Shown here: in pieces, positions 50,622-64,000 of the stretch
Layout of the letters: every line of letters starts with the position of its first letter
Position numbering within the stretch: position 1 is the stretch's first letter
From: Atrichornis clamosus
Lineage: Eukaryota; Chordata; Aves; Passeriformes; Menuridae
Reading direction: 5' to 3'
NCBI GenBank assembly: GCA_013400975.1
Contig: WBMZ01006384.1
Location: 62,001-126,000 of the forward strand
Length of the DNA: 64,000 bases
Program-made: the position numbers and the translations under genes
Notes under the pieces: model-generated
The model's database searches: none
Told to the model about the DNA's origin: nothing
Seen by the model: only the letters and a program-made list of their open reading frames with translations

Positions 50622-52009
50622 CTTCATATGTGTCTTTAAAAGCATTTAGTGATGGAGACTCCACTGACTTTCTCAGAAATCAGTTTCAGAATGTCACTAT
50701 TTCTTGATACCAGCTTTCTCGCTATAGTTTATTCCCATTTTATCTCATCTGCCACAGTCATGGAGAAAGACAGATTCCCTTCCTCTCTGCAAGGGTGTTT
50801 TACATACCAGAAGGTCTGTTATTGCCTGTTTTCTGGACCTTTGATCATTCTCACTGCTTTCCTCTGCGTGAAGAACGTTCAGAGTTTATCCCAGTGAAAC
50901 TGAAGGCTTTTGATCTCTCAGAAGAATTTGAAGTGGCAGCTGATGTCAAACATTATCTTGCTATAAGTGGTTTACCTGTTTGCATCGTATCACAGATCAG
51001 GGATGCCAGTGCTTGGCCAGGACTTCTGGACTCCACTCTAATGCACTAAATAGATTTGGTAGCAGCAAGCCCCAGAGGAACTTCAGGCTGAGAATTTGGA
51101 GAATTTTCCTTCTATTTCTGTCCTTGACCATGGCGCTTTTATCTCAAAGTAGCTGCTTCCTCTCTAAAACCTCCCACATGCAAATGGTGCGTAAGAACCA
51201 GGCATTACTAATTTTATTTTTCAGCTGTTTGCCCATACTAGCATTGTAGTGGGAAACTCTAGCAAAGTTTATACATCTACAAAGTGTTTGTTCATATTCT
51301 AAAGGATTGTCTGCTGTATTCACAGAATGATGATCAGTAATTGAAATACAAGACAGTCTGATGGCTTGTCACGGGCTGTTTGAAGTGTCAGCCTGCTGGA
51401 AACTTTGGATTTTCAGGTGCAATGGATTTCTGGAACATACTGCAGAGATAGAGGTTCACTCCATTCCAGGGCCTGCAAAATTAATGATCTGTCCAAACTT
51501 AGTTTAGATGAAGTCGTGCATTGAAGTTGCCTTAACAGGCACTGGTAATTTGTTGTTTGCTACAAGAGGCAGGGGCAGGGAATCAATTAATTCATTCAGA
51601 AAAGGAATCGATTACTCCCCTAAGTGTATTTACCCTTGTAAAGAACAGTTTATAGAGTAAGATACTTCACAAGGACTTTGGGGAAAATAAGAACTTTTAA
51701 TTGCCTGACCATTTACATGTTTGGGATGCTCACATTCTCTTGTTTCCTTTGAAGTTAGAGTCCAGAGCCCCCAGGGACTGTAAAGTTCCAGGATAATTAC
51801 TGATTGTTAAGGAACTATGCTTTGTAAAACAATTGTCCGTATAGTTTCTTCTCTAGTGTCTCCTTGCCCCCAAATAGCCAATTGATTTTAGAGAAACTTC
51901 TAGATAGAAAATGTTTAAGCTTTCCAAAGACCTTTTACAAAAAAACCCTCCTTCATAAGAAGCTATTGAAGAAACCTGGCAATCAGCACGGATAAAAGTT
52001 GTGGCACAG
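50622..52009. other. Non-coding stretch with nothing recognised
   Basis: Unique-looking sequence. Forward frames of 82-89 codons overlap around 50649-51249 in different frames, but none shows a motif or shared splice context. Confidence 0.5.
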
Positions 52010-52270
52010 TTTAAAGCTGGAGACAGAAAGAATTAGACATCAGTGGCCATTCCTCACTGCTGACAGAGGTTAATACTGGAGTGACCTAGGGACCAGCCTT
52101 AGGACTGGACTGAGGACATTCAACCCACGCATTAATGAGCTGAAAGGGAAGGTGAACAGCAAGGTGACCACGTCCCCTTGGTTATTCTAGATTCTTGTAG
52201 CCAGTAAGGATTACAAGTAACTTTGGAAAGACCTAGCAAAGACCTGGGGAATGTGCCAGATGTGATGAAT
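52010..52270 (+). mobile_element. Decayed CR1-type reverse-transcriptase fragment
   Basis: The blocks AGAGGTTAATACTGGAGTGA, CCTAGGGACCAGCCTTAGGA, CATTAATGAGCTGAAAGGGA and AGGTGAACAGCAAGGTGACC follow, in order, the CR1/L3 stretch that encodes the region just before the catalytic aspartates. The normally invariant PQGS-type segment is recognisable but altered. Similarity fades near 52200. It is the same kind of old element as the copy at 33.6-34.4 kb and in the same orientation, but covers only part of it. Confidence 0.72.
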
Positions 52271-55200
52271 CTACGGATAGCTATGTACAATTTTTGTCAC
52301 TACTGTAAATTAAGAAAGAAAAATTTGCTTCTTCTCCCTACCAGCAGTTAAAATATTGTCCCAGGGTTATCATAGTTTTGCTGCTGCTGTTAGGCTGCGT
52401 TTTCTGCTGTTTCAGCTCTCTTTAGGACCAGGTGAGAAGTAGTGCTAACGCAGGAAAAGAGGCTGGGGCTCAACCCAAATGAGGAGTGGGGAGAAAATCT
52501 GCCTTTTCAGCAGCATTTGTTTTAACTGTTTCATCCAACTGCAGCATAAATGATTTGTCCGAAGATCAAACAAAATAACAAAGAAATCAGCTCTCCTGAA
52601 TCTAGGGACAGCCAGTTAATCATTTGGAACATCATTCTTCTCAGCAGGGGAGAGCACTGGACAGCAACATCGCACTGGTGTCCACTGTGCCTTTCTGCCC
52701 ACGGTGTCCTCCTGTGGCTATCTGCAATTCTCCCACTCCTGCTGCAACAACAGCAGCACGTTTGCAGAAGCCATGGCAGCCACTTGGCTGCACCTCACAC
52801 CAGTTGCATAAGGATCCTTTACATCAGACCCTTTAAAAAGATTTTCCTCTTCCTCTGCTGTGGCTCATGGAAGCTCATCAACCAAGGCCTGCAGGACTAT
52901 AGACTCAAAAGGTGTTCAGCAGTGCTTAAAGCAATCCTAGAGGTGACAGCTGTGAAAAATGAAGTCATTTGCAGCCAACCTACACAGGCACTGCTGCCGC
53001 TGTGAGGTAGGAGACAGGGAGCTGCCTCAAGGACAGGACACTGGCAGGAGAACCCACAGCTTTGTCACAGTGGATTAGCTCACCTTCAGCCAAATAGATT
53101 CGTACTTCCCAACCTCCACTGGGATTGCTTGTTACCCCCTGGAAAGAGTTTAGTGCTTGTTTTTTCGTTGAAATATACATTTATCTTCGTTACTTCTGTA
53201 TTAAGCATTACTCGATTGGGTGAGTGGTTCTCAAACTTTTCTGTATGAGTCTACATTAAACCAGAAGAAAGTTTCACAACTTCAAGCCAGCTGTATATAA
53301 ATAAATAGAACTTGGTAATTCCCAATGAGAAGACAGAGACTGAAAGTGCAAAAGGCCTGTGGAAAATAGTGCTTGGTAATTATTGTTCGCTTATATACTG
53401 CCAAAATTAAATATGCTTTTGCATTTTAGAAGGGCTGCTGTGCTTGTCTGTTTCAGGAAGAAACATTACAAGTGCTTTCCTGTGCATTTTGCAATACTAT
53501 ATTTCACAATGCTACTTCAACTCAGCAGAATATAGTGGTTTTACAGCTCAAGATTAAATAATAGAACCATTTAGAAAGCAAATAATGAGCCAAAGAACTT
53601 CAAAGCTGCAACATTCACTTAGCTTCCATGTATTTAAAACTGTAGCTACAATGAAAGAAAAAGAAAGCTAAATGAAAAAGCAGAATTAATTAATTTGAAA
53701 ATGTTATAATTAATATCTCAAGGTTGGACTTATTTCTTTCACTATCTCCCAAATTACAGCATGTAAAAAAACCCCTAAACTCTTTCAACTCTTGCTTTAC
53801 CATACTGACTCAAAGCCCTCTGGAACAGAAACTATGGGACTGGGTAAACCTGAAGTTTATTAGTGAATGCATTGCAACAGACACTCATTGCTTTCCTTTC
53901 CTGTAGAGTTAAAACTCTTTCTCTTGCCCTGGCCACAAAGACAGCTTTGCTGAAAGAATCATGGATATGAATGCTGGCCATATTTTGCCTTTTGTATTTT
54001 TTTACCAAGTTGTTGCAATGCATACTTTGCATTACTTTCCTCTTTATTATGTTGCATGATAATTTTCTGTTTTCCCTAATAACACTACCAATGTCCTGCT
54101 TTGCTGCTCTTACGTATCACCTTTAGAGATGTTTTTGGCAGCATCACTTTCCAATGTGATTTCCTCCCAAACACATCAATTCATAATCAAAGAGAAAGCA
54201 ATGTTTTGGGATCCTTTGCCCAAGCCAGGATGATCACGTTTATTTCTCTGTTCCCAGTTCTCACAGGTCTGGGTGAGACTGAGTTTCCTTCAATCCCACA
54301 TTTTCCTTCCTTGATTAGCAGGCACAGTGCATACAGCTGCATGGCTGCAGTGCTGGTACAACCCTTAGTTTTGGAAGGACACCACTTTCAAAGAGCTATG
54401 GAAAAGCTTATCCACTCCCTACAAAGAGCAGCTGCTCTGACAGCACAGCCACATGAATTGCAGAGACCCTGCACACTTCTTTAGCCTCAAGTTTTATGTT
54501 TGTTGAAAAGCCCCCCCTGCCACTGGCTGCACTGTTTAACCACATTTGATTTTTCAGCCAAGTATCATTTCTTGACATGCAAGCAGGACAACTTCAGAGT
54601 TCTTCAACTTGGCATAATATCCTGGGCAGCTGCACTGCACAGGTTGACAGTGCTTCAATTCATGGGTATTTCCTTCTTTTGACCATCTCTTCCCAGAGGG
54701 AAATCATCACTGGCGAGGTCAAACCAAATCTTTTCAAAGAGGGACTTGCTAAGTAATAATGAAACAGAGGGATGCAAAGATTTTCTGGACCTTAGTTTAT
54801 TTATATGTTGGAGAACAAAAAAATCAACAAAATTCTTTTTTATTCCCCCCTCTGCATACTTCTTGTATGAGTCTGAATTCCTTTGCTGTAAAAATAACTT
54901 GCTGCGAGAACAACACTCAAAGTTCAACTTTATCTTTACAAAAGCTAAACACCACAGACGAAAACAGTGAAACTATTTAACACTCTCCATAACATTTTTT
55001 CCTGATATTTCTCAAGCAAGTGAAGCCCTGCATCTCACAGAAACAGAAGAGATCAAAGGTTTTGGGAAGAGCTGGCCTCCTGCAGGCGCTTGGCCTGGAC
55101 GTCAATTAAAACAACGCCACACGGACACATTTGCCTGAGAGGGTGGAAAATAGAACAGACTGCTAATACACAAACCTTCAAGGCTGAGTAGCTCATGTTT

Positions 55201-57830
55201 CTCTGATGTAGTCACATAACCTTGGGGAAACCAGTTTTAAGATGCTACCAGTACTGGCACAGGTATCAAAACACCAATAAGACCTTGAGCAAGTGGCCGT
55301 TTTCAGTTTGGTGGGCACCATGTTGGTCTCTCACCTATTGCAGGCAGGAACACAAAGCCATTTTTGTTTGTTGGTTGGTTGTTTTCCTTTTTGTATTTTC
55401 TGGGGTGGGGAGACAGGCAGAGTTGGAGGTTGTTTATTTGTTTTGCATTTGCAAAGGAAGTGGAAGAATATAATGGTTATTTTCATACTAGCTTTTCATA
55501 TTTCTTACCAGCTGCCTCTCAAAACCAAGTACAATCATTTAACTCCCTATTGCAAAGAAAATGTTTGGATTAAATAGCCCAAAATTCTTCAGTTCTCCAG
55601 AGGAAATTCCTATGTGCTAGGTATCAACTGTGGTAACAGTGATGTCTGATGGTATCAATTCACGTATCATTCAGCTGTTAGAAAAATGTCACCAGTTCTT
55701 ATTCTTGTACTAACACTGCCAAAGATATACTGATGAAGGTATCAATTTTTTACCACAAAATTTTATCAAAGTTCAGGAGTCAGGGAAATTCTTCCCTCTT
55801 ATTACCTGGTGATCAATGATCCATGAGTAAGATAAATTACCATCTCTCTTTCTCTCTAAAATGAAAGAACAGTAATTAAAGAAAAAAAAAATCTACTTCT
55901 ATGCTAGATATTACTCTGCCTGTTTATATATACAGAAGTTTCCCCCAGGCAACAAGGGATTATTCTATTTTAATCAAAGAGCATACAAAACATAACTTCC
56001 AGCTTTAAAGTAGAGAACAGACACAGAATAATGAATTCTGTGAACACAAGGGAAAAAGCTGACTGAATTTCTCATTATGACAAAAGAAACTGTGAAAAAA
56101 ATCCCAACTGCTGATACCATATTAAAAAGTGACATTTCTTACTATTAACCTGTCAAAAAATAGATATAGTGTAATTTCAAAGCCTCTGTAAGACAAGCTT
56201 TATATTTCCTTTCAGCCAAATACATCAGAGTTGAACCCCTTCCTAGATATTAGCTTTTTCAATGCTGCACTTACATCAAATAAAACTTAAAAAAGAAACT
56301 TGCTAGCCTCTCAGTATGCATCCAGGGGGTTTTTAGTGGGACTGCTGGCCAGAGTGACAAAGGCAGCTTTATCCTGCTGGTTTCAGCCACTGGCTTTTGA
56401 ACAGTGGAACACAGAACATTTGAACAAATATTCCAAATCCTCAGTAAAGGAATGAGACATGACCCATTGGAAGGTGCATCCTAGCACATGTACCTACCAG
56501 CTGGCAATGGCTGTAACATTTCCTTGGGAGAGGATCCAGTAGGACACGCTTTTTTTCCCCGCAGGAAGTTTACACCAGACAGGTCAAGTCACCATTTCCT
56601 CGCTTTGGTACGTTGTCACTACACAAAAAGAACAACAACAACAACCTGGTTGAAACCTTTTTTTTTTTAAAAAAGGTGTCAGTTTTCTGCCTAGATGGCC
56701 ACGAAATGATGGATGTGTTTTCACAGTCACCAGTGCATTTGGAGGCCCACACCGTGCCACGGCAGCTCTCCACAGTGACAAGGCCTGTGTGTGCAGCAGG
56801 CAGCTCTGCACTGACATGGGCCTCTGCTGCTTCACACCAAAACTCCAGTGCAATAAAGCACCATTTTTCAGCCCAAACAGCAGAGGACCAAGGGACACCT
56901 AAGCTCTTCTGAAAAAAAAAAAAAGAAAATTAAAAAGTAATAAGCTCAAATTCACAGAACATGTGTCATCTATCATTTAGGAGCACGGAGGCAATAAAAT
57001 ACATGTTCAGCAAGAACACCCAGAAGTATTACCAAGCATTAGAAGTTAAAATATTTGTAAGAAAAGCCAACCATTTTCCTTAATTGGATTGCATCTCACA
57101 GATGCACACAAAAATCTTATTCATTAAATTACCAAGTGCTCAGGGAAACAGGCTTATTTGTTGAACACAAAAACTGAATGCAATACACCTTTCTTTGCCT
57201 TACCTCAACAACTACTGCCCTCCACCCCCTGAGTCTAAAGCTCAGATGTTTATGAATTTGACTTATAATTGATATTGAAAAGTGTTTTCTCTCCAATGGA
57301 AATTTTGAAGAAATCATCCTGAAATAGAAAATGGTCTATGAAAAATTGCTCAGTCACTATGGGATCTTACTTTTTATCCTGCACTCACCTGCCTTGTTCA
57401 TTGGTGCAATATTCTAAAATCCTGCAAAGCCCAACTCCAGCTCTTCTTGGGGCTCCTATGTTGGTTTTTTACTCTCCTACATTGCAGCTGGTCTTTTAAA
57501 TCCTACTCTTTAACCAAAATGCCTGTTCCCGAGTCATTCTTCTATCAAAATGTCTCATCTTTGATGGGTGCATTTGCCCAGGTGTATTTTGAGTTACGCT
57601 GTATCACAACTAACACGAAAATGTAGAAATCACAAGGCCAACTGCAGCATAAAAAGCAGCAGGACAGTAACATGTGATGTCTTCTATTTCTGCCAGCAGT
57701 ATGATGTATTAACCATGAACAGTTCAGCATGTTAAATTCAGCACCTGGTAGGTTTCAGCAAATTATCTTACTGCAAAGGTTGAAGCAAAAGAGAGACATT
57801 TACATTATTCCTACCAACCTGCAGCATTAC
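52271..57830. other. Non-coding stretch with nothing established
   Basis: Open frames up to 151 codons (plus, 52550-53005) and 127 codons (plus, 54101-54484) carry no motif. An A13 run at 56911-56923 lies 53 bases after an AATAAA at 56852-56857, too far for a convincing retrocopy tail. No repeat family was recognised. Confidence 0.5.
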
Positions 57831-57920
57831 CACAGAATCACAGAATGAACTGGGTTGGAAGGGACCTTAAAGATCCTCAGTTCCAAGTCCCCTGCCATGG
57901 GCAGGGACACCTTCCACCAG
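57831..57920 (-). repeat. CR1 LINE 3' end fragment
   Basis: On the plus strand it begins with the reversed tail CACAGAATCACAGAATG. This is followed by TGGGTTGGAAGGGACCTTAA, AGATCCTCAGTTCCAAGTCC, CCTGCCATGGGCAGGGACAC and CTTCCACCAG. This is the minus orientation of a common neoavian CR1 3' end with few differences from the form I know, so it is probably the youngest CR1 copy in the window. It is 5'-truncated to about 90 bases. Confidence 0.95.
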
Positions 57921-60900
57921 AAATTATGAGAGGCAGTCAAAAGGGCCTCAAGAACTCAAAACAAGAGGCAAGTTAAACCACTTCTCAGGTAGCACCAAAG
58001 ATCTCTGTGGCACCACTGATATTGCTGCATTTTGCAACCACTTTGTCTCCTAGTAGCTCTCAGGAAAAAAAAAATAATCAAAAAACCTCCAAACAAACAA
58101 GGAGAAAGTAAATCATGTTATTCCAATCCTATGAGTACTCTAAGCACTCCCAATATGAAGAAAAGCAGTAAGGAGATAAGCATCTGATCTTTTAAAAAAT
58201 CTACAAACTACCATAATATTTAAAATGAGGAATATGCCTTTCATTTACTTAATTTCTCCTCAGTCTTTCCTTCTATGATTTTAATTCTTCCTTTCCAGTT
58301 ATAGATGACAGCCCTAGATGAAGTTTTTTCTAATAGCATCTACTGACAAGTTCTCTGCCTACTTTCAAGGCACCCATTAGAAAGGGAAAAATGTGGAGGG
58401 GGGTAAAGCAGTTTTTGGAAGCTGTGCATTCAGGAGGGGCAGGCAAAGGTGAGAGAATGGGAACATGTGCCACAGGCCAGCTCCAGCAAGCAGAGAACAA
58501 ATGCTTTTGACAGAACGTGATCTTTAGAAACCACTCAGGGATGTGTGCATGGTAATTTATAGCACATTTCACTCTCTGTACATCTCTCTAAACCTCACCT
58601 CTACCAGTAGAAAACACAAATCAATCTCAACCTCTGAGCTTTGTAAATTGGGATCAAGGGAATTCTTTTCCCCCAAAGCAACCATCTGCTAAGTAACTGC
58701 TGCTTACCTTCTCTTTTTCTTTCCTAAAGGCAAATGAAAGAATGGCCAATATATATTCAGCTGTTTATTGTGAGAACACAGCCTTAGAAGCACCTCCTTG
58801 TTAAAGTGTACAGGTTATGCAGCCTCATTGCTGTAGGCGGGGTCTCTTTTCTTTCAAGTTACTGTTTAATACGGCTTTGTAAATATTTAAATGTATAGCT
58901 ACCTTCAGAAATTTCATTAATTTATAATCTTAGATCTTGTCCTTATAAGCCTCTGACACTAGAAATTGGTGTGTGCTTCTTCCACCTGTCTAATCTCTCT
59001 CTCTAAACAAGCTCTTCTGTGCTTCTGAGGTTATTGACACTGACTGCAAAACACACCAAAAATCCCTTTAAGGAGTGTCAAGACCTGAGAGCCAATCCTT
59101 CCCTCAGCTTACAGCCTAAGTGCACAAAAGAGAAGGAACGTTTTCCTGCTGACAAGGGTACGGAAAAGTTTGTGCACAGTCACAAAACAAAACTGCTGTT
59201 GCATTGATCCCAGCTCTAATGGTATCCCACCCAATATCCCAAAAACTGTTCCAGATTTATCTCCGTGTAGATATTGGTATCAGGTGCAGCTTTTCATAGC
59301 AATGTGACAAAAGTATAGATGTGTGTCCTTCAGCACAGATGTTCTTATATAATAGATCAGAACACATAAATATAGGCTATAATTTTGTTTCAAAATAATG
59401 TAAAAGATAAATTTCTGTTGTAAAAGGTAAAATTATCACTTAATGCAAAGAGCAGTGGAAAAAAACCCTTCAAAAGAAAGGTTGTGCAAGACAAAGCCCA
59501 CCAAAATATATACAAGTAACAAGAATAAACTTTGGGAATGACCCCTGGAACTTCACATCAGAACTTACTTGCAATAGATCTGGTTTGATGGCTGCATTGA
59601 GAAGCTGGCAATAACCAACCAACCAAAAAGGTATTTTGTGTCAATCAAACAGATCTGTTGGTCACTGAAATAAATAATGAAAGAAAAAAAAACGGTGGCT
59701 GGACTTAGTCACAAGATGCTGCCACTCTTTAAATAAAAGGCTACAAATCTTAATTAAAAGTGTATTTCAAAACAGAAGTATAACTTCACTTCCATGAAGT
59801 CACGTACTTTTCAGACAAAATAGTTAAAACATTGATCCAAACTAGACCTGTTTCTTTTAGTTTGAAACAAAAGCTTTAGTTGAACAAACTCAATGTTCTT
59901 CCCAATGTAACGAGGAATTACTTCTATTTAGAGGAAAATAATAAGAAACACATATAAAGAAATGTTTGAGAAGTAAATTATTTAATATATGCACCAAACT
60001 TGAGCTTATTGGTCAAGAAACTATTTTTGAGACTGAGTTTTGGATCCTCTAAATTTATGCTCAGCTTGAAACAACTGAAAGAGGTTTTCCTTTAACGAAT
60101 TGTTAAGTTTGATAAATGGATTGCGACATGCAGCCTGTCGTGGGTTTGGCACCCTGTCCTGCCTCTCAACTTTAATGGCCACGAGATGAACCTCAGTGCA
60201 TGAAAGCCTCTATTCTTAATTTTGAAAAGCTGCGACACGATGTAGCCAGCCAGAGCTGACTCAGTAAGTACAAAGCCTCCCGTATGCAGTGCCTGCGGTG
60301 CACCCAGCCCGGAGACACTGAGGACACGGGACAGCGGAGACGGGCGCGCACTCAGGTGCTTTCCAAACGCCGCCTGAAGGGTGAAGACACTCCCGGAGGG
60401 CTGTTTAAAAGGACTCCCCAAACTAACATTACACCACCACAGCAAGCAATGGTATTTAAGTGAAGTTTAAAATTATTAGGAACACTGTTTTGACTGCTAA
60501 GGTGGGGAGAGAGGAGGGCTGCTCCAGGGAAAAGCGCTCCTTCACTTCCCAAGCAGACAATAATTACATGGGTTTGGAGACTCTGAAGGCCCTACATGAA
60601 ACCAAGTGCTTTCCAAACAATCCATCTAGTAAGTTTATGGCGTAACTCGGTTGAAAGCTGTTCCAAGATGTCAGATGACAAGTGAAATAAAAATATTTTC
60701 AGGAGAGCTCTGAGAGTACAGCTTTCTCCAAACTGAGAGGAACAACAGGTGATGCAACTGAAAAAATTCTCTTCTTGGGCCAACATCCTTTTGGAAGGGA
60801 GATGAGAAACCCATTTCTTTCAAAACATCAACCACAGACAAGTATTAGAAAGAGTCTTTACGTGTGTAGATGCATTTGGTTCGCCAGTCACTGAGGAAGG

Positions 60901-63900
60901 TGAGTGAAAGAAATCTGCATTCTGAACCTTAGCTGGAATATTTCCTCCTACAGAAAAATGGCCCAATAAAAAAGCTCCCCAAACCCCACACCAAAACGAA
61001 GAACCATTAATACGGATATGGAACTGAAGCCACACAGCAGTTGCCACTGGCCACTGCACTCTCTGAACTGCTTTGAATTTATACTGAACATACTCCTTTT
61101 CTCCAATATTTGACTGAAAGGTTGTGCATTAAAAGTTCTTATTTTCAAAGGTTAGCAGAGAAAGCCAGAAAAATTTAATTTATTTTGAAATATTTTTTGA
61201 TATTTATAGTTCTTCTACTTTGACACATCTTCCTGTACTTTTTCTTTATAGCTGTCTATTTAAAAATAAATCATATCAAACACTTCAAGCAATTGTATCC
61301 AAATCTCTACTGACAAGCAAAGTTATAAAAGGAAGTTCTGACAAAGTCACTGTAAAGATGCCACAAGAATAATGAATAAACATTTCTATACAATTTAATT
61401 TATGCTTCAGCTGTGGTTTCTGTTAATAACTGTTTTTAATTGCTTTGATGAGGTAAAGGAGAGAGCAAATTGCTTTAGTCTTCACAGGTAATGGTAGAAA
61501 TATTCCTCTATCTACAGACTGTCTCTTAGAATTTAACATGAATAGAAGATCTTCAACATTATGCATTACCATTTGAGCAGGAAATGCAGATTGCAAGACT
61601 GAAAAAAAAGAAAAAAATCAACCCCCCTTTTAAATGGATGCAATTAAAAAAAACCCAAAACAACCACAAAGAACATTATATACTTAGTTTTCAAAGCAGA
61701 TTCCATTCCACATTTCAGTCTTATAAGCAGCTGAGCAGTTTAATCACTATAAATATGAGCTGGAATTCAGATGCCTTCCAGGCAAATAAGAAGTTGTAGC
61801 TCAAGGTTAATAAAACACAGGAGCAGAAAGGGAAATAAAACTCTGCATTCTCATATCGCACAATTCAAGTTTATTCCATTCATTCTTGCAACACAAACTT
61901 AAAAATACAGTATCATTTAGCATTCTGATGTCTATGAACCATAATAATGATGAACCCAACTGTGTCAAAACAGTTAACAATGGTGAAATGAGAAAGTCAA
62001 ATATCAAAATGCACAGAGCACTAATTTTTCTTCTGTCACTGCGTAAAAAGATGATTGTTTATCCATTTACAAAATATATTTAAGACAAGTTAATTTTGAA
62101 ATTTTGCATGCAACACTGCAATTGCTTGACCTAGGGCACTCTATTCTTACCAGCCTCTTCTACAAATAATCAATGTTTTGTTCGGTTCCATTTAACTATT
62201 GTACTCCTTTTCTTATTTGCTCCCTGTAAGAAAAAGGGAGCAGAGGGTACAAAATCCAAAATATAGTTAAAGTTACAACTTATTCCGCACAAATTTCAAA
62301 GGAAAAGGTTTAAGAACAGAGTGGATTTCCAAGTATATGCAATTCCAGTCTGACAAAGTATTTAAATTCTGTTTATAGAATGAAAAATAATTTACAGTTT
62401 GGTATTTTCATCTAGTTAGGACCTACTCAAAGATAGAGGAAGCCACCCATTATTTTTTCCACAAAATAGCTAACAAGAAAGAAACAAATGAACAAGCCCA
62501 GTCTCTAGACAATTACAAATGCAGAAGCTTTTATTTTTACTTTTTTTTTTTTTAATCCTGGGCAAAATGATTAAACACCTGTTATGTAGTGCAAAAAGCA
62601 GAAAAGTATTTCTTCTTTATAAGCCAAACATTAAATGCCATCTTTTAACTATCTCAAAAGGCAGCTTGGGTATATATTACAGCCAAATTAACACTTGACT
62701 CACTGAAGTCTGTTTGCTTCTTTTTTCCCCCTAGGGTGAAGTAAGAAAAAATAAGGTGTCCCCATAATTGTAGAAAAAGGGAGGCAAAATTGCCTCAGTG
62801 AATCACCAGAAGAGTTAGTACAAAGATGATGTTTCTTTGCTCACTTCAATGAGAGTTAAAGGGAAGGGCAGGAAAGAATACAGAAGAAAAAAATAAAAAC
62901 CCAACAAAAATACAAAACCACTATGGCCAGACAACTTGACACTAATCAACACAAAAAACTTGAATAACCAAGTTCTCCACATAAAAACAGATTGCAGTTT
63001 TCTAGACTAGTATTTTAATAGCTAAGTATTTAATAGCATAATATGGAGGCAAATTAATGCCAAAGATTGTTACTTTCATAGCTGAATAAAGAGTTAAACC
63101 TATAGTCTGTGTTCACACTATTACAATGACATGACAATCCAGCACTGATCAGAGATAAGATTAAAGAGTTCTCTTATAAATAGTTATTAAAAGCACTGTT
63201 CACCAAACATTCTTGTTCTTTTATCAGCAGTTCACCAATTGATTTATCACTGATTTCCAACCCTTCCGCTCTTCTTTGCCACCCATCTCCAAGAAATAGA
63301 GTCATTGCACTGTACAGTTTATGGCCAGAGTTGATTGTTTTCTCCACTGCTTTTCTTATGGTATGTGTAGATGTAAATCAGTTTCTGCTCTCACTTTACA
63401 GTCTAAATGCAATGCTTTTCATAGCTGAGAAAATCAATCATAATATGCAACATTATTCAAGTAAAACTAAGTCTCCATTAAATAAGAGTGGTAATCACCA
63501 GTCTACTTCTATATATCCTCTCAATTTCAACAGTGATATCAAAATAATATTGACTACTTTTGTTTAAGAATTCAGCATGAGACATTATATACATTTGTTT
63601 TCTGTATTGTGCATGTCACCAGAAAGTTGGAAAGCTATATTCCAAAAAAAGAGGAAGATGTATAGCTTGTGGTATACCATTTTCTGTTACAGAACCTGTT
63701 ACTCCATTTTGGGTGAATCAGCACCTAATGACAATTTTCAGGATGAAAGCCAGAAGCTCAGACATTCCTGAGGATCAGAAGATGTGACAGGAATACCTAC
63801 ATCATTAAATACCTTCCCATGAATTATCAAGACTGTCATACTTAGTGATATAGTAAATCTTATCTAAAAGTCAATGGGTAATGTGGTATGGTCACACTGG

Positions 63901-64000
63901 GAACTTCCAGAACAAGCCTCATGCCTTAATGGTATTTAAGAGGTTCATTCATTCAACAACAAAACACTGATTTGAAGATATGCACAAATAAAAAAATTCT
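57921..64000. other. AT-rich non-coding stretch with one CpG-dense patch
   Basis: No gene or interspersed repeat was recognised. A CpG-rich patch sits near 60220-60400. From about 61 to 64 kb the sequence is markedly AT-rich and free of recognisable transposons. That could be a long 3' untranslated region, conserved non-coding DNA or simply intergenic sequence. A T-run lies at 62541-62553. Confidence 0.5.
60220..60400. other. CpG-dense patch (possible small CpG island)
   Basis: About a dozen or more CpG dinucleotides by eye in about 180 bases, including CGGAGACGGGCGCGC around 60335, within surrounding DNA that is strongly CpG-poor. Vertebrate DNA loses CpG where it is methylated in the germ line, so retention suggests an unmethylated regulatory element or a recently GC-converted patch. 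It is shorter than the usual island threshold. A minus-strand frame of 117 codons (60092-60445) crosses it but has no recognisable domain. Confidence 0.5.

Noticed and set aside
52550..53005. 151-codon open frame on the plus strand
   Set aside because: Overlaps another open forward frame, has no recognisable motif, and lies in a GC-richer patch where stops are rarer.
54101..54484. 127-codon open frame on the plus strand
   Set aside because: No motif and no exon-boundary support.
56852..56923. AATAAA followed by an A13 run, considered as a retrocopy tail
   Set aside because: The signal-to-tail distance of 53 bases is too long, and the upstream sequence resembles no transcript I know.
1..64000. 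CRISPR arrays, operons, bacterial promoters, rRNA, tRNA or known microRNA hairpins
   Set aside because: None seen. The repeat content is avian nuclear, direct repeats are isolated pairs, and no microRNA seed or tRNA box pair that I checked by eye was present in context.

Overview
This is eukaryotic, almost certainly avian, nuclear DNA. It is AT-leaning, has no bacterial-style gene layout, and has no long open reading frames. The diagnostic signal is its interspersed repeats. There are several CR1 LINE fragments, including 3' ends of the ATTCTGTGATTCTGTG type, plus one degraded avian-type endogenous retroviral LTR. A scrap resembling the ancient amniote SINE MIR is also present. The CR1 3'-end variants and the LTR type match those I know from Neoaves (passerines and relatives) rather than chicken. 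That placement is from memory, not from a search.

Layout. Positions 1-7241 are unique-looking sequence with one old minus-strand CR1 end near 1.6 kb and an unexplained, nearly open frame at 2247-2795. A degraded solo LTR on the minus strand fills 7242-7827. From 7828 to about 32.8 kb I see no established gene, only short tandem repeats (8603, 10108, 13375, 22151, and a 12-unit AAT repeat at 23115) and one candidate short secreted-protein gene at 17632-17991. From 32.8 to 34.4 kb there is a CR1 3' end and, separately, a badly decayed reverse-transcriptase segment of an old CR1. At 42.0-42.6 kb there is a MIR-like core and two small tandem duplications. At 44.7-45.4 kb a 195-codon open frame is followed by AATAAA and an A-tract, which resembles a retrocopied mRNA end. 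CR1 fragments recur at 46.6, 48.3, 52.1 and 57.8 kb. AT dinucleotide repeats lie at 50.4-50.6 kb, and a CpG-dense patch lies near 60.3 kb. The last 3.5 kb are AT-rich and free of recognisable repeats.

I can name no protein-coding gene, rRNA, tRNA or known microRNA here. The window reads as intergenic or long-intron bird DNA, so there is no gene network to describe. The most interesting item is the 17.6-18.0 kb locus. It has a signal-peptide-like first exon, canonical donor and acceptor sites, a 120-base intron in matching phase and a cysteine-containing second exon behind a TATA-like box. It is speculative. I found no CRISPR array, operon or clearly novel system.
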